Below, piece by piece: positions 1 to 8,719 of a stretch of 64,000 nt of DNA. The notes under the pieces were generated by a model. It ran no database searches. It had not been told where the DNA came from and worked only from the letters and a program-made list of their open reading frames with translations. Position 1 is the first letter of the stretch. Each line of letters starts with the position of its first letter. The translations under genes were made by a program, and so were the position numbers. The stretch is taken from NCBI GenBank assembly GCA_947488085.1, contig CANKYI010000001.1, forward strand, positions 2,613,928 to 2,677,927, given 5' to 3'. The stretch comes from an uncultured Erythrobacter sp. (GTDB lineage Bacteria; Pseudomonadota; Alphaproteobacteria; Sphingomonadales; Sphingomonadaceae).

Positions 1-33
1 CCCGGCGCCTCGCGGGAAGAGGAGCTTTTGTCC

Positions 34-1881
34 GTGCACGCCCCCACATTGCCGCCTGTTGCAGATCCGACCGATGATCCCATCCTTCAGGACCTCGACA
101 GCGCCAAGAACTTGGTCGAATTGTTCTTCAAACGTGCCGATGAAAAGGGCGATGCACCTTTCCTCGGCCGCAAAGAGGATGGCGAATGGCGCACGCAAAG
201 CTGGCGCGAAGTGGCTCAGCAGATCAGCTTACTCGCCGAAAGCCTGCGTCGGATTGGCCTGAATGAAGGTGACCGGGTTGCGCTGGTATCGGAGAACCGG
301 CCCGAATGGTGCATCGCTGATATCGCGATCATGGCAGCGGGCTGTATCTCGGTTCCGACCTACATCACCAACACCGAACGCGATCACGCGCATATTCTCG
401 ATAATTCCGGCGCACGTGCCGTGATCGTATCGAATGCAAAGCTGTTATCCCCTCTGGTCGGGGCCATCGGTCGGACCGGGATCGTCGATCACGTCATCGG
501 GATTGAGGATTTGCAGCGGCAACAAGCGGGCAGCTTTGAATATCACAATTGGGACGCTCTGGTCGCTGGCGATGCCGATGCCGCGCGCCAAGCGGTCGAA
601 GCGCGCATTGGCGAAATCAACCGCGACGATACAGCCTGCCTAATCTACACCAGCGGCACGGGCGGCGCCCCGCGCGGAGTGAAACAGCACCATGGGTCGA
701 TCCTGTGCAACGCGGCGGGTGCAGCCGAAATCCTGATCAATGATTTTGGCATTGAGAATGAGCGCTTCCTGTCCTTCCTGCCCCTGAGCCACGCCTATGA
801 ACACACTGGCGGTCAATACCTGCCCATAGCGGTCGGAGCGGAGATCTTTTATTCGCAAGGGCTGGACAAGCTCGCATCGAATATCGAGGAAACTCGGCCC
901 ACAATCATGGTGGTGGTCCCGCGACTATTTGAAGTGTTGCGCACGCGGATCATCAAACAGGTCAGCAAACAGGGCCGCATTGCCAATTTCATGATGGATA
1001 ACGCGCTCAAGATCAGCGAACATTCCGAAGAAGGGAAAAAGCGTAAGCGCGACCGGCCGCTCGACTTCCTGATTGAAAGGACCCTGCGCCCCAAGATTCG
1101 CCAGAAATTCGGTGGACGGATCAAGGCGATGGTCTCTGGCGGCGCACCGCTTAACCCTGAGGTTGGGAATTTCTTCGACGCCATGGGGCTGACGATGCTG
1201 CAAGGCTATGGCCAGACAGAAGCCGGGCCTGTGATGAGCTGCAACCGTCCGGCAGCAGGCCTGAAGATGGATACGGTCGGTCCGCCCATGCGCGGGGTCG
1301 AGATCAAAATCGCTGATGATGGCGAGATTTTGTGCCGGGGCGAGCTGGTGATGCACGGCTATTGGCAAAACGACGCGGAAACCGCGCGCACCATCGTGGA
1401 TGGCTGGCTGCATACAGGCGATATCGGCCATCTTGATGAAAGAGGCCGGATCGTCATCACCGACCGCAAGAAAGACATGATCGTCAATGACAAGGGCGAC
1501 AATGTGGCCCCGCAAAAGATCGAAGGCATGCTGACCCTGCAACCCGAAATCGCACAAGCGATGGTGAGCGGTGACAAGCGGCCTTATGTCGTCGGCCTTA
1601 TCGTGCCTGATGCGGAATGGGCGCTCGAATGGGCGCGGGCGAATGATGAGAAATTCGACCTTAAACGCTTGCAGGAATTGCCAGCGTTTAAGAATGCCGT
1701 TCGCGGCGCTCTCGATCGGACTAACAAAGACCTGTCCGTGACCGAAAAAGTGCGCCAGTTCACCTTTGCGGATGAGGCGTTCTCAATCGAGAACGAGGAA
1801 ATGACGCCGAGCATGAAGATCCGTCGCCACAAAATCCGCGACCGCTATCAAGCGCAGATTGATGGACTTTATCGGAGTTGA
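34..1881 (+). CDS. long-chain fatty acid-CoA ligase (AMP-forming)
   Basis: An ANL-family adenylate-forming enzyme that activates fatty acids to acyl-CoA through an acyl-adenylate, feeding beta-oxidation or lipid synthesis. The P-loop-like signature YTSGTGGAPRG lies near residue 208, GYGQTEAGP near 400, and the hinge region has GWLHTGDIG and DRKKDMIV. About 615 residues is normal for the large FadD15/bubblegum-type group. I prefer the GTG at 34: the ribosome site AAGAGGAG (17-24) is 9 nt before it, while the in-frame TTG at 28 is only 3 nt away. Chain-length preference cannot be read from the sequence. A different acyl-CoA ligase starts at the far end of the window. Confidence 0.93.
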   Translation: MHAPTLPPVADPTDDPILQDLDSAKNLVELFFKRADEKGDAPFLGRKEDGEWRTQSWREVAQQISLLAESLRRIGLNEGDRVALVSENRPEWCIADIAIMAAGCISVPTYITNTERDHAHILDNSGARAVIVSNAKLLSPLVGAIGRTGIVDHVIGIEDLQRQQAGSFEYHNWDALVAGDADAARQAVEARIGEINRDDTACLIYTSGTGGAPRGVKQHHGSILCNAAGAAEILINDFGIENERFLSFLPLSHAYEHTGGQYLPIAVGAEIFYSQGLDKLASNIEETRPTIMVVVPRLFEVLRTRIIKQVSKQGRIANFMMDNALKISEHSEEGKKRKRDRPLDFLIERTLRPKIRQKFGGRIKAMVSGGAPLNPEVGNFFDAMGLTMLQGYGQTEAGPVMSCNRPAAGLKMDTVGPPMRGVEIKIADDGEILCRGELVMHGYWQNDAETARTIVDGWLHTGDIGHLDERGRIVITDRKKDMIVNDKGDNVAPQKIEGMLTLQPEIAQAMVSGDKRPYVVGLIVPDAEWALEWARANDEKFDLKRLQELPAFKNAVRGALDRTNKDLSVTEKVRQFTFADEAFSIENEEMTPSMKIRRHKIRDRYQAQIDGLYRS

Positions 1882-1891
1882 GGTGAGCGGC

Positions 1892-2422
1892 TCAAGCCGC
1901 CTCAACATCTTCCACGAATTCGGGATAGAAGCACGGCGCTTTGTCTGACCATCCCGGCGCGGTTGCGGCCGCCTCACTGAGCGATTGCAGCAGCACTTTG
2001 CGGTTTTCCGGACGGATCATTGGGAGTGCCGCCGCGGCGCAGAATGCTGCGGGCAGATAGGCACGCACTTCTGCACCGAGCAGGCGTTCGTAGAGGAAGC
2101 GGAATGCGGAAAAGCTCTCCAAACGCCCTTGCTCGAGATCGAACGCTGCGACGCGGATGAGCTTTCCGATCAAGCGCTCTATCTCACCGATAGTGCCCTC
2201 TTGGGGGATCAGGTCGCGCAGCGCCTTCAAATCTTGGTAGGCAACATATTGCCGGCGGATTGCGGCGCTCTCTGCCTCGCTATTGCCCCATAGGCGAAAC
2301 GCATCACAGCGGGCCATACCTACATCAAGGCTCCGCTTGATATAACGCTGCTCAGCGGCGCTAAAGCTCGCAAATTCGCGCATTTCGCCAATGGCAAGGG
2401 TGGCTGTCGTCGCAAGTGTCAC
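1892..2422 (-). CDS. conserved hypothetical helical protein
   Basis: A 176-residue protein I do not recognise. It is predicted mostly alpha-helical, with no signal peptide, no clear membrane segment and only two cysteines. A hydrophobic Ala-rich helix (AFCAAAALPM) lies near residue 130. The GTG start is supported by a GGAG ribosome site about 8 nt upstream. It converges on the acyl-CoA ligase with a 10-nt gap and lies downstream of the thiazole synthase gene on the same strand, but 63 nt separate the two, so an operon is possible and not certain. No function is proposed. Confidence 0.7.
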   Translation of the reverse strand: MTLATTATLAIGEMREFASFSAAEQRYIKRSLDVGMARCDAFRLWGNSEAESAAIRRQYVAYQDLKALRDLIPQEGTIGEIERLIGKLIRVAAFDLEQGRLESFSAFRFLYERLLGAEVRAYLPAAFCAAAALPMIRPENRKVLLQSLSEAAATAPGWSDKAPCFYPEFVEDVEAA

Positions 2423-2485
2423 GGGTTGTCTCCTGTTCGAAAGAGACTGTCGCTCAACGTGGTTAATTAAGCGTTAGCTATGCAA

Positions 2486-3466
2486 TTAAATGAGTCCGGC
2501 CAAAGGAGAGCTGGGATCAGCGTATTTGCGCCGCCCCATGCGTCCAGCAAGATAGGCTTCGCGGCCGCCCTCAACCGCCAATTTCATCGCGCGCGCCATG
2601 CGGAGCGGGTCTTTCGCCTCGGCAATCGCAGTGTTCATCAGGATACCATCGCAACCCAGCTCCATGCCGACCGCGGCATCAGACGCTGTGCCGACACCCG
2701 CATCAACTAGCACCGGGACATTGGCTCCTTCGACGATCAGGCGGATGGTCACCTGATTCTGAATGCCGAGCCCCGAGCCAATCGGCGCGCCCAGCGGCAT
2801 AATCGCTACCGCGCCTGCATCCTCCAATTGCTTCGCCGCAATCGGATCATCGACACAATAGACCATCGGAAGGAACCCTTCCTTAGCAAGCGTTTCTGTC
2901 GCGATCAGCGTTTCACGCATATTCGGATACAGCGTGCGCGCCTCGCCCAACACTTCGAGCTTGACCAAATCCCAGCCGCCCGCCTCTCGTGCCAGCCGCA
3001 ATGTGCGCACCGCGTCCTCGCCAGTGAAACAGCCTGCAGTGTTGGGGAGGTAGGTGACCTTTTTGGGGTCGATATAATCGGTCAGCATCGGCGCTTTGGG
3101 GTCGCTCACATTCACTCGGCGCACTGCGACAGTGACGATTTCCGCACCGCTCGCCTCAAGCGCTGCGGCGTTTTGTTCGAAATCCTTGTATTTGCCTGTC
3201 CCGACAATCAGCCGTGATTTGAACGTCCGTCCGGCCACCGTCCAAGTGTCCTCGTGATCGCCCCCACCGACGAAATGCACGATCTCCAGAGTATCGCCTT
3301 CGTTCAAAGGGGCGGCCTCCAGTGTGGAGCGTGGTACAATCGTACCATTGCATTCTACCGCGACCTTTTCAGGCAGCAATTCAAGCTGTCGGACTAAATC
3401 GGCAATCGTCGAAGCCGACGTCTGACGCGGCTCACCATTTAGGATGATGTTTTTGATATCGCTCAT
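2486..3466 (-). CDS. thiG: ThiS-ThiG fusion, thiazole synthase
   Basis: Two thiamine-biosynthesis proteins fused in one chain. Residues 1-69 form a ThiS ubiquitin-like sulfur carrier (starts [13 protein letters not shown], ends VGGG), and residues about 74-326 form ThiG, the TIM-barrel thiazole synthase that makes the thiazole phosphate from deoxyxylulose phosphate, dehydroglycine and ThiS thiocarboxylate. The ThiG catalytic lysine is visible as K169 in VKLEV, and the phosphate-binding region ends [14 protein letters not shown] and GILMNTAIA. Free ThiS must end in Gly-Gly to be thiocarboxylated; here that motif is internal. No TPP riboswitch is apparent in the short upstream gap. thiC, thiE and thiF are not in the window. 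Confidence 0.93.
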   Translation of the reverse strand: MSDIKNIILNGEPRQTSASTIADLVRQLELLPEKVAVECNGTIVPRSTLEAAPLNEGDTLEIVHFVGGGDHEDTWTVAGRTFKSRLIVGTGKYKDFEQNAAALEASGAEIVTVAVRRVNVSDPKAPMLTDYIDPKKVTYLPNTAGCFTGEDAVRTLRLAREAGGWDLVKLEVLGEARTLYPNMRETLIATETLAKEGFLPMVYCVDDPIAAKQLEDAGAVAIMPLGAPIGSGLGIQNQVTIRLIVEGANVPVLVDAGVGTASDAAVGMELGCDGILMNTAIAEAKDPLRMARAMKLAVEGGREAYLAGRMGRRKYADPSSPLAGLI

Positions 3467-3547
3467 GCGCTCTGAAATAGGCAGATGGCGCGCCTAGGCA
3501 ACCGTGAGTTTTGATTGTGGGTGTTTGAACGGGTGCTTAGCGCACCG

Positions 3548-3928
3548 TTACCGTGACGCGCGCAGGTTCAACACATGGCCAAAGGCAACCATTCCGACGC
3601 CAATGACGGTCAAAACCGCTTCCTGCAAACCATGCGGCGATGCAAGCGCCCCGCCCATCATGCAAAGCCCGATCAGTGATATAACAAACGGTTCGCGGCG
3701 GCGATGGATCAAAGCGCCCCAGCCAATTGCGCCAGCAGCAATAATCAGCGCCGCGACAAGAGTGATCCGGTGGAATTCCTCTGCCAAGAAGAAGTTGCCA
3801 GCAACGCCAAGCCCCGACACCAGTGCAATCGTGGCCACACAATGGACCGCGCATAGCGCAGAGATGACGATGCCGCTTTTATCAAGCCGGCTGCGAATCA
3901 TCTTGGAAGGGTCAGTGGATTCATACAT
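3548..3928 (-). CDS. MerC-like small membrane protein
   Basis: About 126 residues with four hydrophobic segments, an N-terminal basic stretch and the pair C-A-V-H-C-V in the first segment, typical of MerC-domain proteins, whose founding members carry mercuric ion into the cell. Homologues without a mer operon are common in sphingomonads and their substrate is unknown. No merA, merR or merT is near. The frame stays open up to 4069, but I chose the ATG at 3928 because a Zur-like operator sits just upstream of it (3944-3960). That suggests a role in zinc or other metal homeostasis, which is inference. Divergent from ctaA. Confidence 0.75.
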   Translation of the reverse strand: MYESTDPSKMIRSRLDKSGIVISALCAVHCVATIALVSGLGVAGNFFLAEEFHRITLVAALIIAAGAIGWGALIHRRREPFVISLIGLCMMGGALASPHGLQEAVLTVIGVGMVAFGHVLNLRASR

Positions 3929-3943
3929 TGCGAGAGACCCTCT

Positions 3944-3960
3944 ATGTAACAATATCACAT
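3944..3960. promoter_or_regulatory. candidate Zur (zinc uptake regulator) operator
   Basis: The imperfect palindrome ATGTGATATTGTTACAT (minus strand) ends in ATGT/ACAT arms and matches 13 of the 16 fixed positions of the proteobacterial Zur-box consensus ATGTTATANTATAACAT as I remember it; the flanking GAA also fits. It starts 15 nt upstream of the chosen start of the MerC-like gene and lies 121 nt from ctaA, so it most likely represses the former. The zur gene itself is not in this window. Confidence 0.5.
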
Positions 3961-4081
3961 TTCGCAAGGGGCAATGATGGGAAACCTCGTCCGAAATCGC
4001 ACAGCTCTTGCGACATTCGCATGCACGCGGTGCGCAAGAAAGCTTGCAACCACCGCCTGAGCCGCACATTTACGCTCGATT

Positions 4082-5173
4082 ATGGCAACCATCGCCCCTT
4101 CATCGACAAGACATGCAAGCGGACTGCAAGACAGCGCCCGGCCTTTGGCTATTGCGCGATGGTTGGAAGTGGTCGCCGTAATTGTTGTGGTGATCGTTAT
4201 GGTTGGCGGAATCACCCGTCTAACTGAAAGCGGGCTGTCCATTACCGAATGGGAGTTGGCGACCGGTATCCTACCGCCACTAACCGAAGCCGCTTGGGCA
4301 GCGGAATTTGCAAAGTATCAGGCAACACCGGAATATCGGCTGGAGGCAAGCCTTGGCGGGATGACGCTGGCTGATTTCAAGTTCATCTATTTCTGGGAAT
4401 GGTTTCACCGCCTCCTCGCGCGGATGGTTGGGGTGATTTATGCCCTTCCTCTGCTCTGGTTTTGGGTGCGCGGCGCGATCCCTATGGGTTTTAAGGGGCG
4501 TTTGGTCGGGCTTTTGGCTTTGGGCGGGCTTCAGGGGCTATTCGGATGGCTAATGGTCAGTTCCGGCCTTGTTGGCGACATGACTGATGTCAGCCATTTT
4601 CGCCTGTCGCTGCACCTATTGACCGCTCTGCTGCTTTTGGGCGGATTGGTTTGGACCGCGCGTGATATGCGACGGATTGCGCGAGAGCCGCACGCAGGCC
4701 CCGCTCCGCTGACCAGCTCTGCTGCAGTGGTAGCGGTCGTGCTATTCATTCAGCTATTGCTTGGCGCATGGGTTGCGGGGCTAAACGCTGGTCACGCTGC
4801 CTATGATTGGCCGCTAATGAATGGGCAGATCGCGCCAAATATCGATTTTTCGCCCGGCTTTCTTTGGACGCTAACTCACGATCCCTTCCTGCTCCATTTC
4901 CTCCACCGTTGGTGGGCATGGGTGGCAGTCGCCGCGCTGGTCTATCTGGCGCGCCGAGTGCGCAAATCGGACAGGCGCGCTTCGATTGCTTTGCACAGCG
5001 CGTTTGGCATTATGATCCTTTTGGGCATTGCGACAGTCATGACCGAAGTCGAATTATGGGTCGCCGCTGCGCATCAATTGACGGGCGCGCTGCTGGTCGC
5101 CGCCACCGCTTGGGCGATGCACAGCGATGGTGTGGCACGCCAAAATGAGCAAAAAAGCGCGACTTTCGCATGA
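4082..5173 (+). CDS. ctaA: haem A synthase (COX15/CtaA)
   Basis: Integral membrane enzyme that oxidises the C8 methyl of haem O to give haem A for cytochrome aa3-type oxidase. The 363-residue protein has about eight membrane segments in two four-helix halves. Haem-ligand histidines are visible in the FHRLLARM motif of the first half and HFLHRWWAW of the second, together with the conserved GGITRLTESGLSITEW stretch after the first helix. It is of the longer COX15 type usual in alphaproteobacteria. The stop overlaps the cutA start (ATGA), so the two are probably cotranscribed. The divergent neighbour is the MerC-like gene. Confidence 0.95.
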   Translation: MATIAPSSTRHASGLQDSARPLAIARWLEVVAVIVVVIVMVGGITRLTESGLSITEWELATGILPPLTEAAWAAEFAKYQATPEYRLEASLGGMTLADFKFIYFWEWFHRLLARMVGVIYALPLLWFWVRGAIPMGFKGRLVGLLALGGLQGLFGWLMVSSGLVGDMTDVSHFRLSLHLLTALLLLGGLVWTARDMRRIAREPHAGPAPLTSSAAVVAVVLFIQLLLGAWVAGLNAGHAAYDWPLMNGQIAPNIDFSPGFLWTLTHDPFLLHFLHRWWAWVAVAALVYLARRVRKSDRRASIALHSAFGIMILLGIATVMTEVELWVAAAHQLTGALLVAATAWAMHSDGVARQNEQKSATFA

Positions 5174-5508
5174 AAACGCTAGAAGCTGCGCTGGCATGGT
5201 GCCCATTTCCCGATGCGGCAACCGCCCGCGAAATCGCCAATCAGTTGCTAGCCGAAAAGCTGATTGCGTGCGCCAATCTCTTCCCTGTGATTGAATCTGT
5301 TTTCGAATGGGAAGGTGAGACCTCAAGCGCGACGGAAGCGGTTGCATTGCTCAAAACCAGCGCGGAAAAACTAGATGAATTGGTCGCGCGCTTGGGAGAG
5401 CTGCACCCTTATGATATACCCGCAATAGTGGCTTGGAGGTGCGACGCCGCACATCCGCTGACACTACAATGGTTGGATACGACGCTTGGCACACCGCGTA
5501 TTGCGTAA
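5170..5508 (+). CDS. cutA: divalent-cation tolerance protein CutA
   Basis: A 112-residue CutA1-family protein, which forms very stable trimers with a ferredoxin-like fold related to PII proteins. It matches in length and in the motifs ANQLLAEKLIACANLFPV, the W-x-G-E turn (FEWEGE) and the C-terminal HPYDIPAIVAW. CutA was linked to copper tolerance in E. coli, but its biochemical role is unsettled. It overlaps the end of ctaA by 4 nt, which couples it to a copper-enzyme cofactor gene; whether that matters functionally is unknown. Confidence 0.93.
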   Translation: MKTLEAALAWCPFPDAATAREIANQLLAEKLIACANLFPVIESVFEWEGETSSATEAVALLKTSAEKLDELVARLGELHPYDIPAIVAWRCDAAHPLTLQWLDTTLGTPRIA

Positions 5509-5538
5509 GAGCCGGGTGGGACGATCAGAGGATTTGAG

Positions 5539-6267
5539 ATGAGGGCTACCTCTCGCCGCGGGGCGATTGGCACATTCTTGGGACTAGGATGCGCAGCGTC
5601 GCTGCCCTTTGGCTCGGGGCCAGCATTGGCGCAAACACGCGTGGCGATCCCTGATGTGCCCATGCGACTATCGCATCGTCTCGAAAGATCGCTGCGCGAT
5701 GGCGCATCGCTAAGTGTAAGCCGCAATTGGCAGGTCGATTTTGCCGATCAAGGGCGCGGGATCTCCATCACAGGCGTGCAATTGGACGCGCTGGTAGAGG
5801 CTCCTGATGCTTTGGCGGCTCTAGCCCAAATTGAGCAAAATCGCTCAACATCAGGCATGTGGCCAATCGATCTGTCTCCGGACGGAAAAATCATGGTCGC
5901 AAGAAATGGTTTGCGCGAAGACGATATGCGGGCCGCGGTAGAGGAGGCGGAACAGTTTATTGCCGACAGTCCCCTCCCCACCTCAGAGCAAGAAGCGCGG
6001 TTGCAGCATTTGCGCGCGATGCAACGCACCAACTCCACGTTGCTCGACCAGCTACCCAATGATCTGTTCTTCCCCGAGGGTACTCCGCAGCTCACCCGGC
6101 GCGCGATGGGGTTGCCTGGGGGGCTCACCGGCGAATTCGAAGTGGCCTATGAAGCGAAATGTGGGCCCGGGACCGCTTGGCTGGAAAGTGCGATCCGCCA
6201 TGTGACAACCCGCATTGGCGACAATGAACAGCGCGCATCTGAACGCTGGACGCTCGCGAAAATGTGA
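5539..6267 (+). CDS. exported protein of unknown function, Tat-like signal
   Basis: A 242-residue protein whose first 31 residues look like an export signal: a twin-arginine SRRGAIG near residue 5, a hydrophobic core (TFLGLGCAASLPFG) and a likely cleavage after ALA-Q. The mature part is mixed alpha/beta with an acidic helix around residue 140 and a single conserved-looking cysteine (AKCGPGTAW). I do not recognise the family. The start has GAGG upstream. It follows cutA by 30 nt and could share its transcript. A periplasmic location is inferred from the signal only. Confidence 0.75.
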   Translation: MRATSRRGAIGTFLGLGCAASLPFGSGPALAQTRVAIPDVPMRLSHRLERSLRDGASLSVSRNWQVDFADQGRGISITGVQLDALVEAPDALAALAQIEQNRSTSGMWPIDLSPDGKIMVARNGLREDDMRAAVEEAEQFIADSPLPTSEQEARLQHLRAMQRTNSTLLDQLPNDLFFPEGTPQLTRRAMGLPGGLTGEFEVAYEAKCGPGTAWLESAIRHVTTRIGDNEQRASERWTLAKM

Positions 6268-6328
6268 AAAGAAGGGTCCAATTTCTGGTGCGGTATTATT
6301 TTACCTCTCCTGAAAAGCCCGGTTTTGG

Positions 6329-6357
6329 TTGACTTACAGCCCATCAATCGACAAATG
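6329..6357 (+). promoter_or_regulatory. possible promoter of rplM-rpsI
   Basis: TTGACT at 6329-6334 followed after 17 nt by CAAATG gives a passable sigma-70 promoter about 120 nt upstream of rplM. The -10 is weak. The leader that follows has several short inverted repeats but I cannot assign a known ribosomal-protein leader to it. Confidence 0.3.
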
Positions 6358-6474
6358 CGCGCTTCCCAACCGTCCGGGGTCGTAAGGCCTTGCCGGGATT
6401 CGCTGGTATCGTTTGAGAAAACATATCGACGATGGAAAAACGAATTCATCTCTTTGTTTCAAGGATAGTCAGCC

Positions 6475-6954
6475 ATGAAGGCGATTAGCAAACAGACCCG
6501 GTCCATAAAGCCGGCTGAGGTCGAAAAGAAATGGCACCTGATCGATGCCGAAGGTCTGGTCGTTGGCCGCCTCGCATCACTCGTTGCCAACATTCTGCGT
6601 GGTAAGCACAAGCCAAGCTACACCCCGCACGTCGATTGCGGTGATCATGTGATCATCATCAATGCCGATAAAGTCCGCTTCACCGGCAACAAATCGACCA
6701 AGAAAATCTATTACAAGCACACCGGCCACCCTGGCGGCATCAAGGAAACCACTCCTGCCAAAATCTTGGAAGGCCAATTTCCTGAGCGCGTAATTGAAAA
6801 AGCAATTCAGCGCATGATCCCGCGTGGTCCTTTGGGTCGCGATCAGATGCGCGCTCTGCACCTCTACAACGGCACAGAGCATCCGCATGACGGGCAAAAC
6901 CCCGCCGTGCTCGACTTTGGCTCCATGAATCGCAAGAATAAGGTGAACAGCTAA
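6475..6954 (+). CDS. rplM: 50S ribosomal protein L13
   Basis: Early-assembling large-subunit protein. The 159-residue sequence carries the family core [15 protein letters not shown] near residue 20 and the signature motif around [13 protein letters not shown] and [11 protein letters not shown]. It begins after a weak AAGGA site and overlaps the rpsI start by one base (TAATG), the usual rplM-rpsI operon. A long leader upstream may carry autoregulation, but nothing specific is recognised there. Confidence 0.98.
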   Translation: MKAISKQTRSIKPAEVEKKWHLIDAEGLVVGRLASLVANILRGKHKPSYTPHVDCGDHVIIINADKVRFTGNKSTKKIYYKHTGHPGGIKETTPAKILEGQFPERVIEKAIQRMIPRGPLGRDQMRALHLYNGTEHPHDGQNPAVLDFGSMNRKNKVNS

Positions 6955-7484
6955 TGGCTGATGAAACCAACACCGTCTCCGACCTGTCGGACTTGAAAGA
7001 CATCGCTGGCGATGCGCCTGCTGCGGATGCAGCTGAGATCGCTGAAGTGGTCAACAACAACCCAGTAACGCCATTACGCGATCAAGAGCTTGATGCCCAA
7101 GGTCGCGCCTATGCAACCGGTCGTCGTAAAGACGCAACCGCTCGCGTTTGGGTCAAGCCCGGCACCGGCAAGATCACCGTCAATGGCAAGGATCAGGAAG
7201 TGTATTTCGCACGTCCAACTCTGCGCCTGATTATCGATCAGCCTTTCACGATCACCGATCGTCAGGGTCAATATGATGTGGTCGCCACTGTTAAAGGCGG
7301 CGGGCTTTCGGGTCAGGCCGGCGCAGTGAAGCACGGCATCAGCCAGGCTCTCACCAAATATGAGCCAGAACTGCGGGCCACTGTGAAAGCCGCTGGCTTC
7401 CTCACCCGTGACAGCCGCGTTGTCGAGCGTAAGAAATATGGCCGTGCGAAAGCGCGTCGTAGCTTCCAGTTCTCGAAACGCTAA
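6954..7484 (+). CDS. rpsI: 30S ribosomal protein S9, with acidic N-terminal extension
   Basis: Small-subunit protein whose C-terminal tail reaches the P-site tRNA; the tail ends RRSFQFSKR as expected. The S9 core runs from about residue 48 ([21 protein letters not shown]) to the end. The first 45 residues are an acidic Ala/Asp-rich extension not present in E. coli S9 but common in alphaproteobacterial versions. It is the last gene of the rplM-rpsI operon and is followed 22 nt later by a strong intrinsic terminator. Confidence 0.98.
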   Translation: MADETNTVSDLSDLKDIAGDAPAADAAEIAEVVNNNPVTPLRDQELDAQGRAYATGRRKDATARVWVKPGTGKITVNGKDQEVYFARPTLRLIIDQPFTITDRQGQYDVVATVKGGGLSGQAGAVKHGISQALTKYEPELRATVKAAGFLTRDSRVVERKKYGRAKARRSFQFSKR

Positions 7485-7506
7485 ACGTTTCGCCGATTGG
7501 CAAACG

Positions 7507-7545
7507 AAAAAGGGCGGCGCTCCATCACGGATCGCCGCCCTTTTT
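7507..7545 (+). terminator. intrinsic terminator after rpsI
   Basis: Perfect 13-bp stem AAAAAGGGCGGCG / CGCCGCCCTTTTT with a 13-nt loop, followed by more T-rich sequence. The A-run on the left arm makes it potentially bidirectional, so it could also stop transcription of the small minus-strand gene that ends at 7582. Confidence 0.9.
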
Positions 7546-7581
7546 GTATCTTGGCTTTTTGTATTTTGGGAAGAGTGCGTC

Positions 7582-7779
7582 TTAGCGTTGCAACAGCAAC
7601 AACCCCCAGAACAATCCGGTTGCCGCCAGAAAGACTGGCCATGAAAAATAGACTCTAACATCGGCAACATCGACCGACTGGATCGCCAATTGCCCACCGG
7701 CTGTCCCTTGCGAGCCAATCACAACCGCCACGCAGCAGCTGATCAGCGCCCCAAATCCCATCGCTTTCAACAGGTCCAT
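7582..7779 (-). CDS. small membrane protein
   Basis: A 65-residue protein with two predicted membrane helices (about residues 8-23 and 46-62) joined by a short polar loop. I chose the ATG at 7779 because a GGAG site lies 8 nt upstream; the open frame runs further to 7830 without a better start. It lies downstream of the phosphoesterase gene on the same strand with about 120 nt between them. No family is recognised and no function is proposed. Confidence 0.5.
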   Translation of the reverse strand: MDLLKAMGFGALISCCVAVVIGSQGTAGGQLAIQSVDVADVRVYFSWPVFLAATGLFWGLLLLQR

Positions 7780-7899
7780 CGCTTTTCTCCAACAACCCGG
7801 TCTATCCGGGCCATAACCGTCACAACCCACAAGCAGATTATCCCAAAGAACAGGTTAACAAGCGCCCGAAAAGCACAGTTAAATTCCGTTGGGTTCAGG

Positions 7900-8652
7900 T
7901 TACTCTTCGGTAGGAGTAAGCTCGCGCAGTTCGGTGGAGATGGGCCCCGACAGCTCGCATTCGATGACTCTGTATGACGGCGGTGCACCGTGACGCAGTC
8001 GGGTGGACAAGGTGCCCGCACCAATCATACGCGTAATGGACCCGGCGGATTCGCGCACTTCATCAAAGGGCGTGTGAACGTGGCCGGTCAGCATTGCATC
8101 TGCTCCGGCACTGGCAATCGCTGCAAAAGCTTTATCGCCGCCAATGGTGGGGTTTGCGCCTTTCCCTTGTGGTCCGAGTAAGGGGTGATGCCCCGTCACC
8201 AAAACATGGCGCGGATCATCGTGCAGCTGCGACAACCGCTCCAACGCTGCCGCCAGCGCCGCATCCGTCACCACGCCGTCCGACCACGGAAAGCGGCTTT
8301 GCGCGCGCACGGTCGTCTTGAGCGAAACCAGCACAACATCATCGCTTTCCAGCGTCGTGCCCACCTGATCATTCAACCGGCGAAACCGGCCATAGGGATC
8401 AGTGAACCGCTCAAGCATATTATAATAGGGCATGTCGTGATTGCCCGGCTCTAGGATCACTGGCACGCCCAGATGCTCAAACCATTCTGCGGCTGCCGCA
8501 TATTCAGAATGTTTGGCACGTTGCGTAATATCGCCCGTGCACACGACCGCATCAGGCCGCTCATCCGCAACGGCTTTGGCGACACTGGCAAGTGCGCCGC
8601 GATCCTCAACGCCGAAATGCACATCGCTGATATGGAATAACCGTGTTGTCAT
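7900..8652 (-). CDS. calcineurin-like metallophosphoesterase (class III phosphodiesterase type)
   Basis: A 250-residue binuclear metallophosphoesterase. The metal-ligand blocks are all visible: D-x-H in FHISDVHFG (residue 9 onward), GDITQ, GNHD in ILEPGNHDMP, GHHPLLG, and GHVHTPF. This order fits the CpdA-like group that hydrolyses cyclic nucleotides or related phosphodiesters, but the substrate cannot be told from sequence. It is cytoplasmic (no signal peptide). It is divergent from nothing close; the membrane-protein gene at 8720 lies upstream on the same strand. Confidence 0.9.
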   Translation of the reverse strand: MTTRLFHISDVHFGVEDRGALASVAKAVADERPDAVVCTGDITQRAKHSEYAAAAEWFEHLGVPVILEPGNHDMPYYNMLERFTDPYGRFRRLNDQVGTTLESDDVVLVSLKTTVRAQSRFPWSDGVVTDAALAAALERLSQLHDDPRHVLVTGHHPLLGPQGKGANPTIGGDKAFAAIASAGADAMLTGHVHTPFDEVRESAGSITRMIGAGTLSTRLRHGAPPSYRVIECELSGPISTELRELTPTEE

Positions 8653-8719
8653 AGGTCCGATAGTGAAGCTGGAAAGGCGTCGCTACGCAACCGCTCATTC
8701 CTGCACGGTGCGTTTCGCT

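Noticed and set aside
925-1557. A 210-codon minus frame inside the acyl-CoA ligase.
   Set aside because: His/Arg-rich sequence without any motif; shadow of the ligase frame.
3467-3547. Search for a TPP riboswitch upstream of the thiazole synthase gene.
   Set aside because: The gap is only about 80 nt and has no recognisable CUGAGA or paired-core elements.
7767-7902. A possible small membrane peptide (ALVNLFFGIICLWVVTVMAR) in frame between the phosphoesterase stop and the 65-residue membrane protein.
   Set aside because: It has a hydrophobic segment but no ATG, GTG or TTG in a good position after the phosphoesterase stop and no ribosome site; kept out of the feature list.
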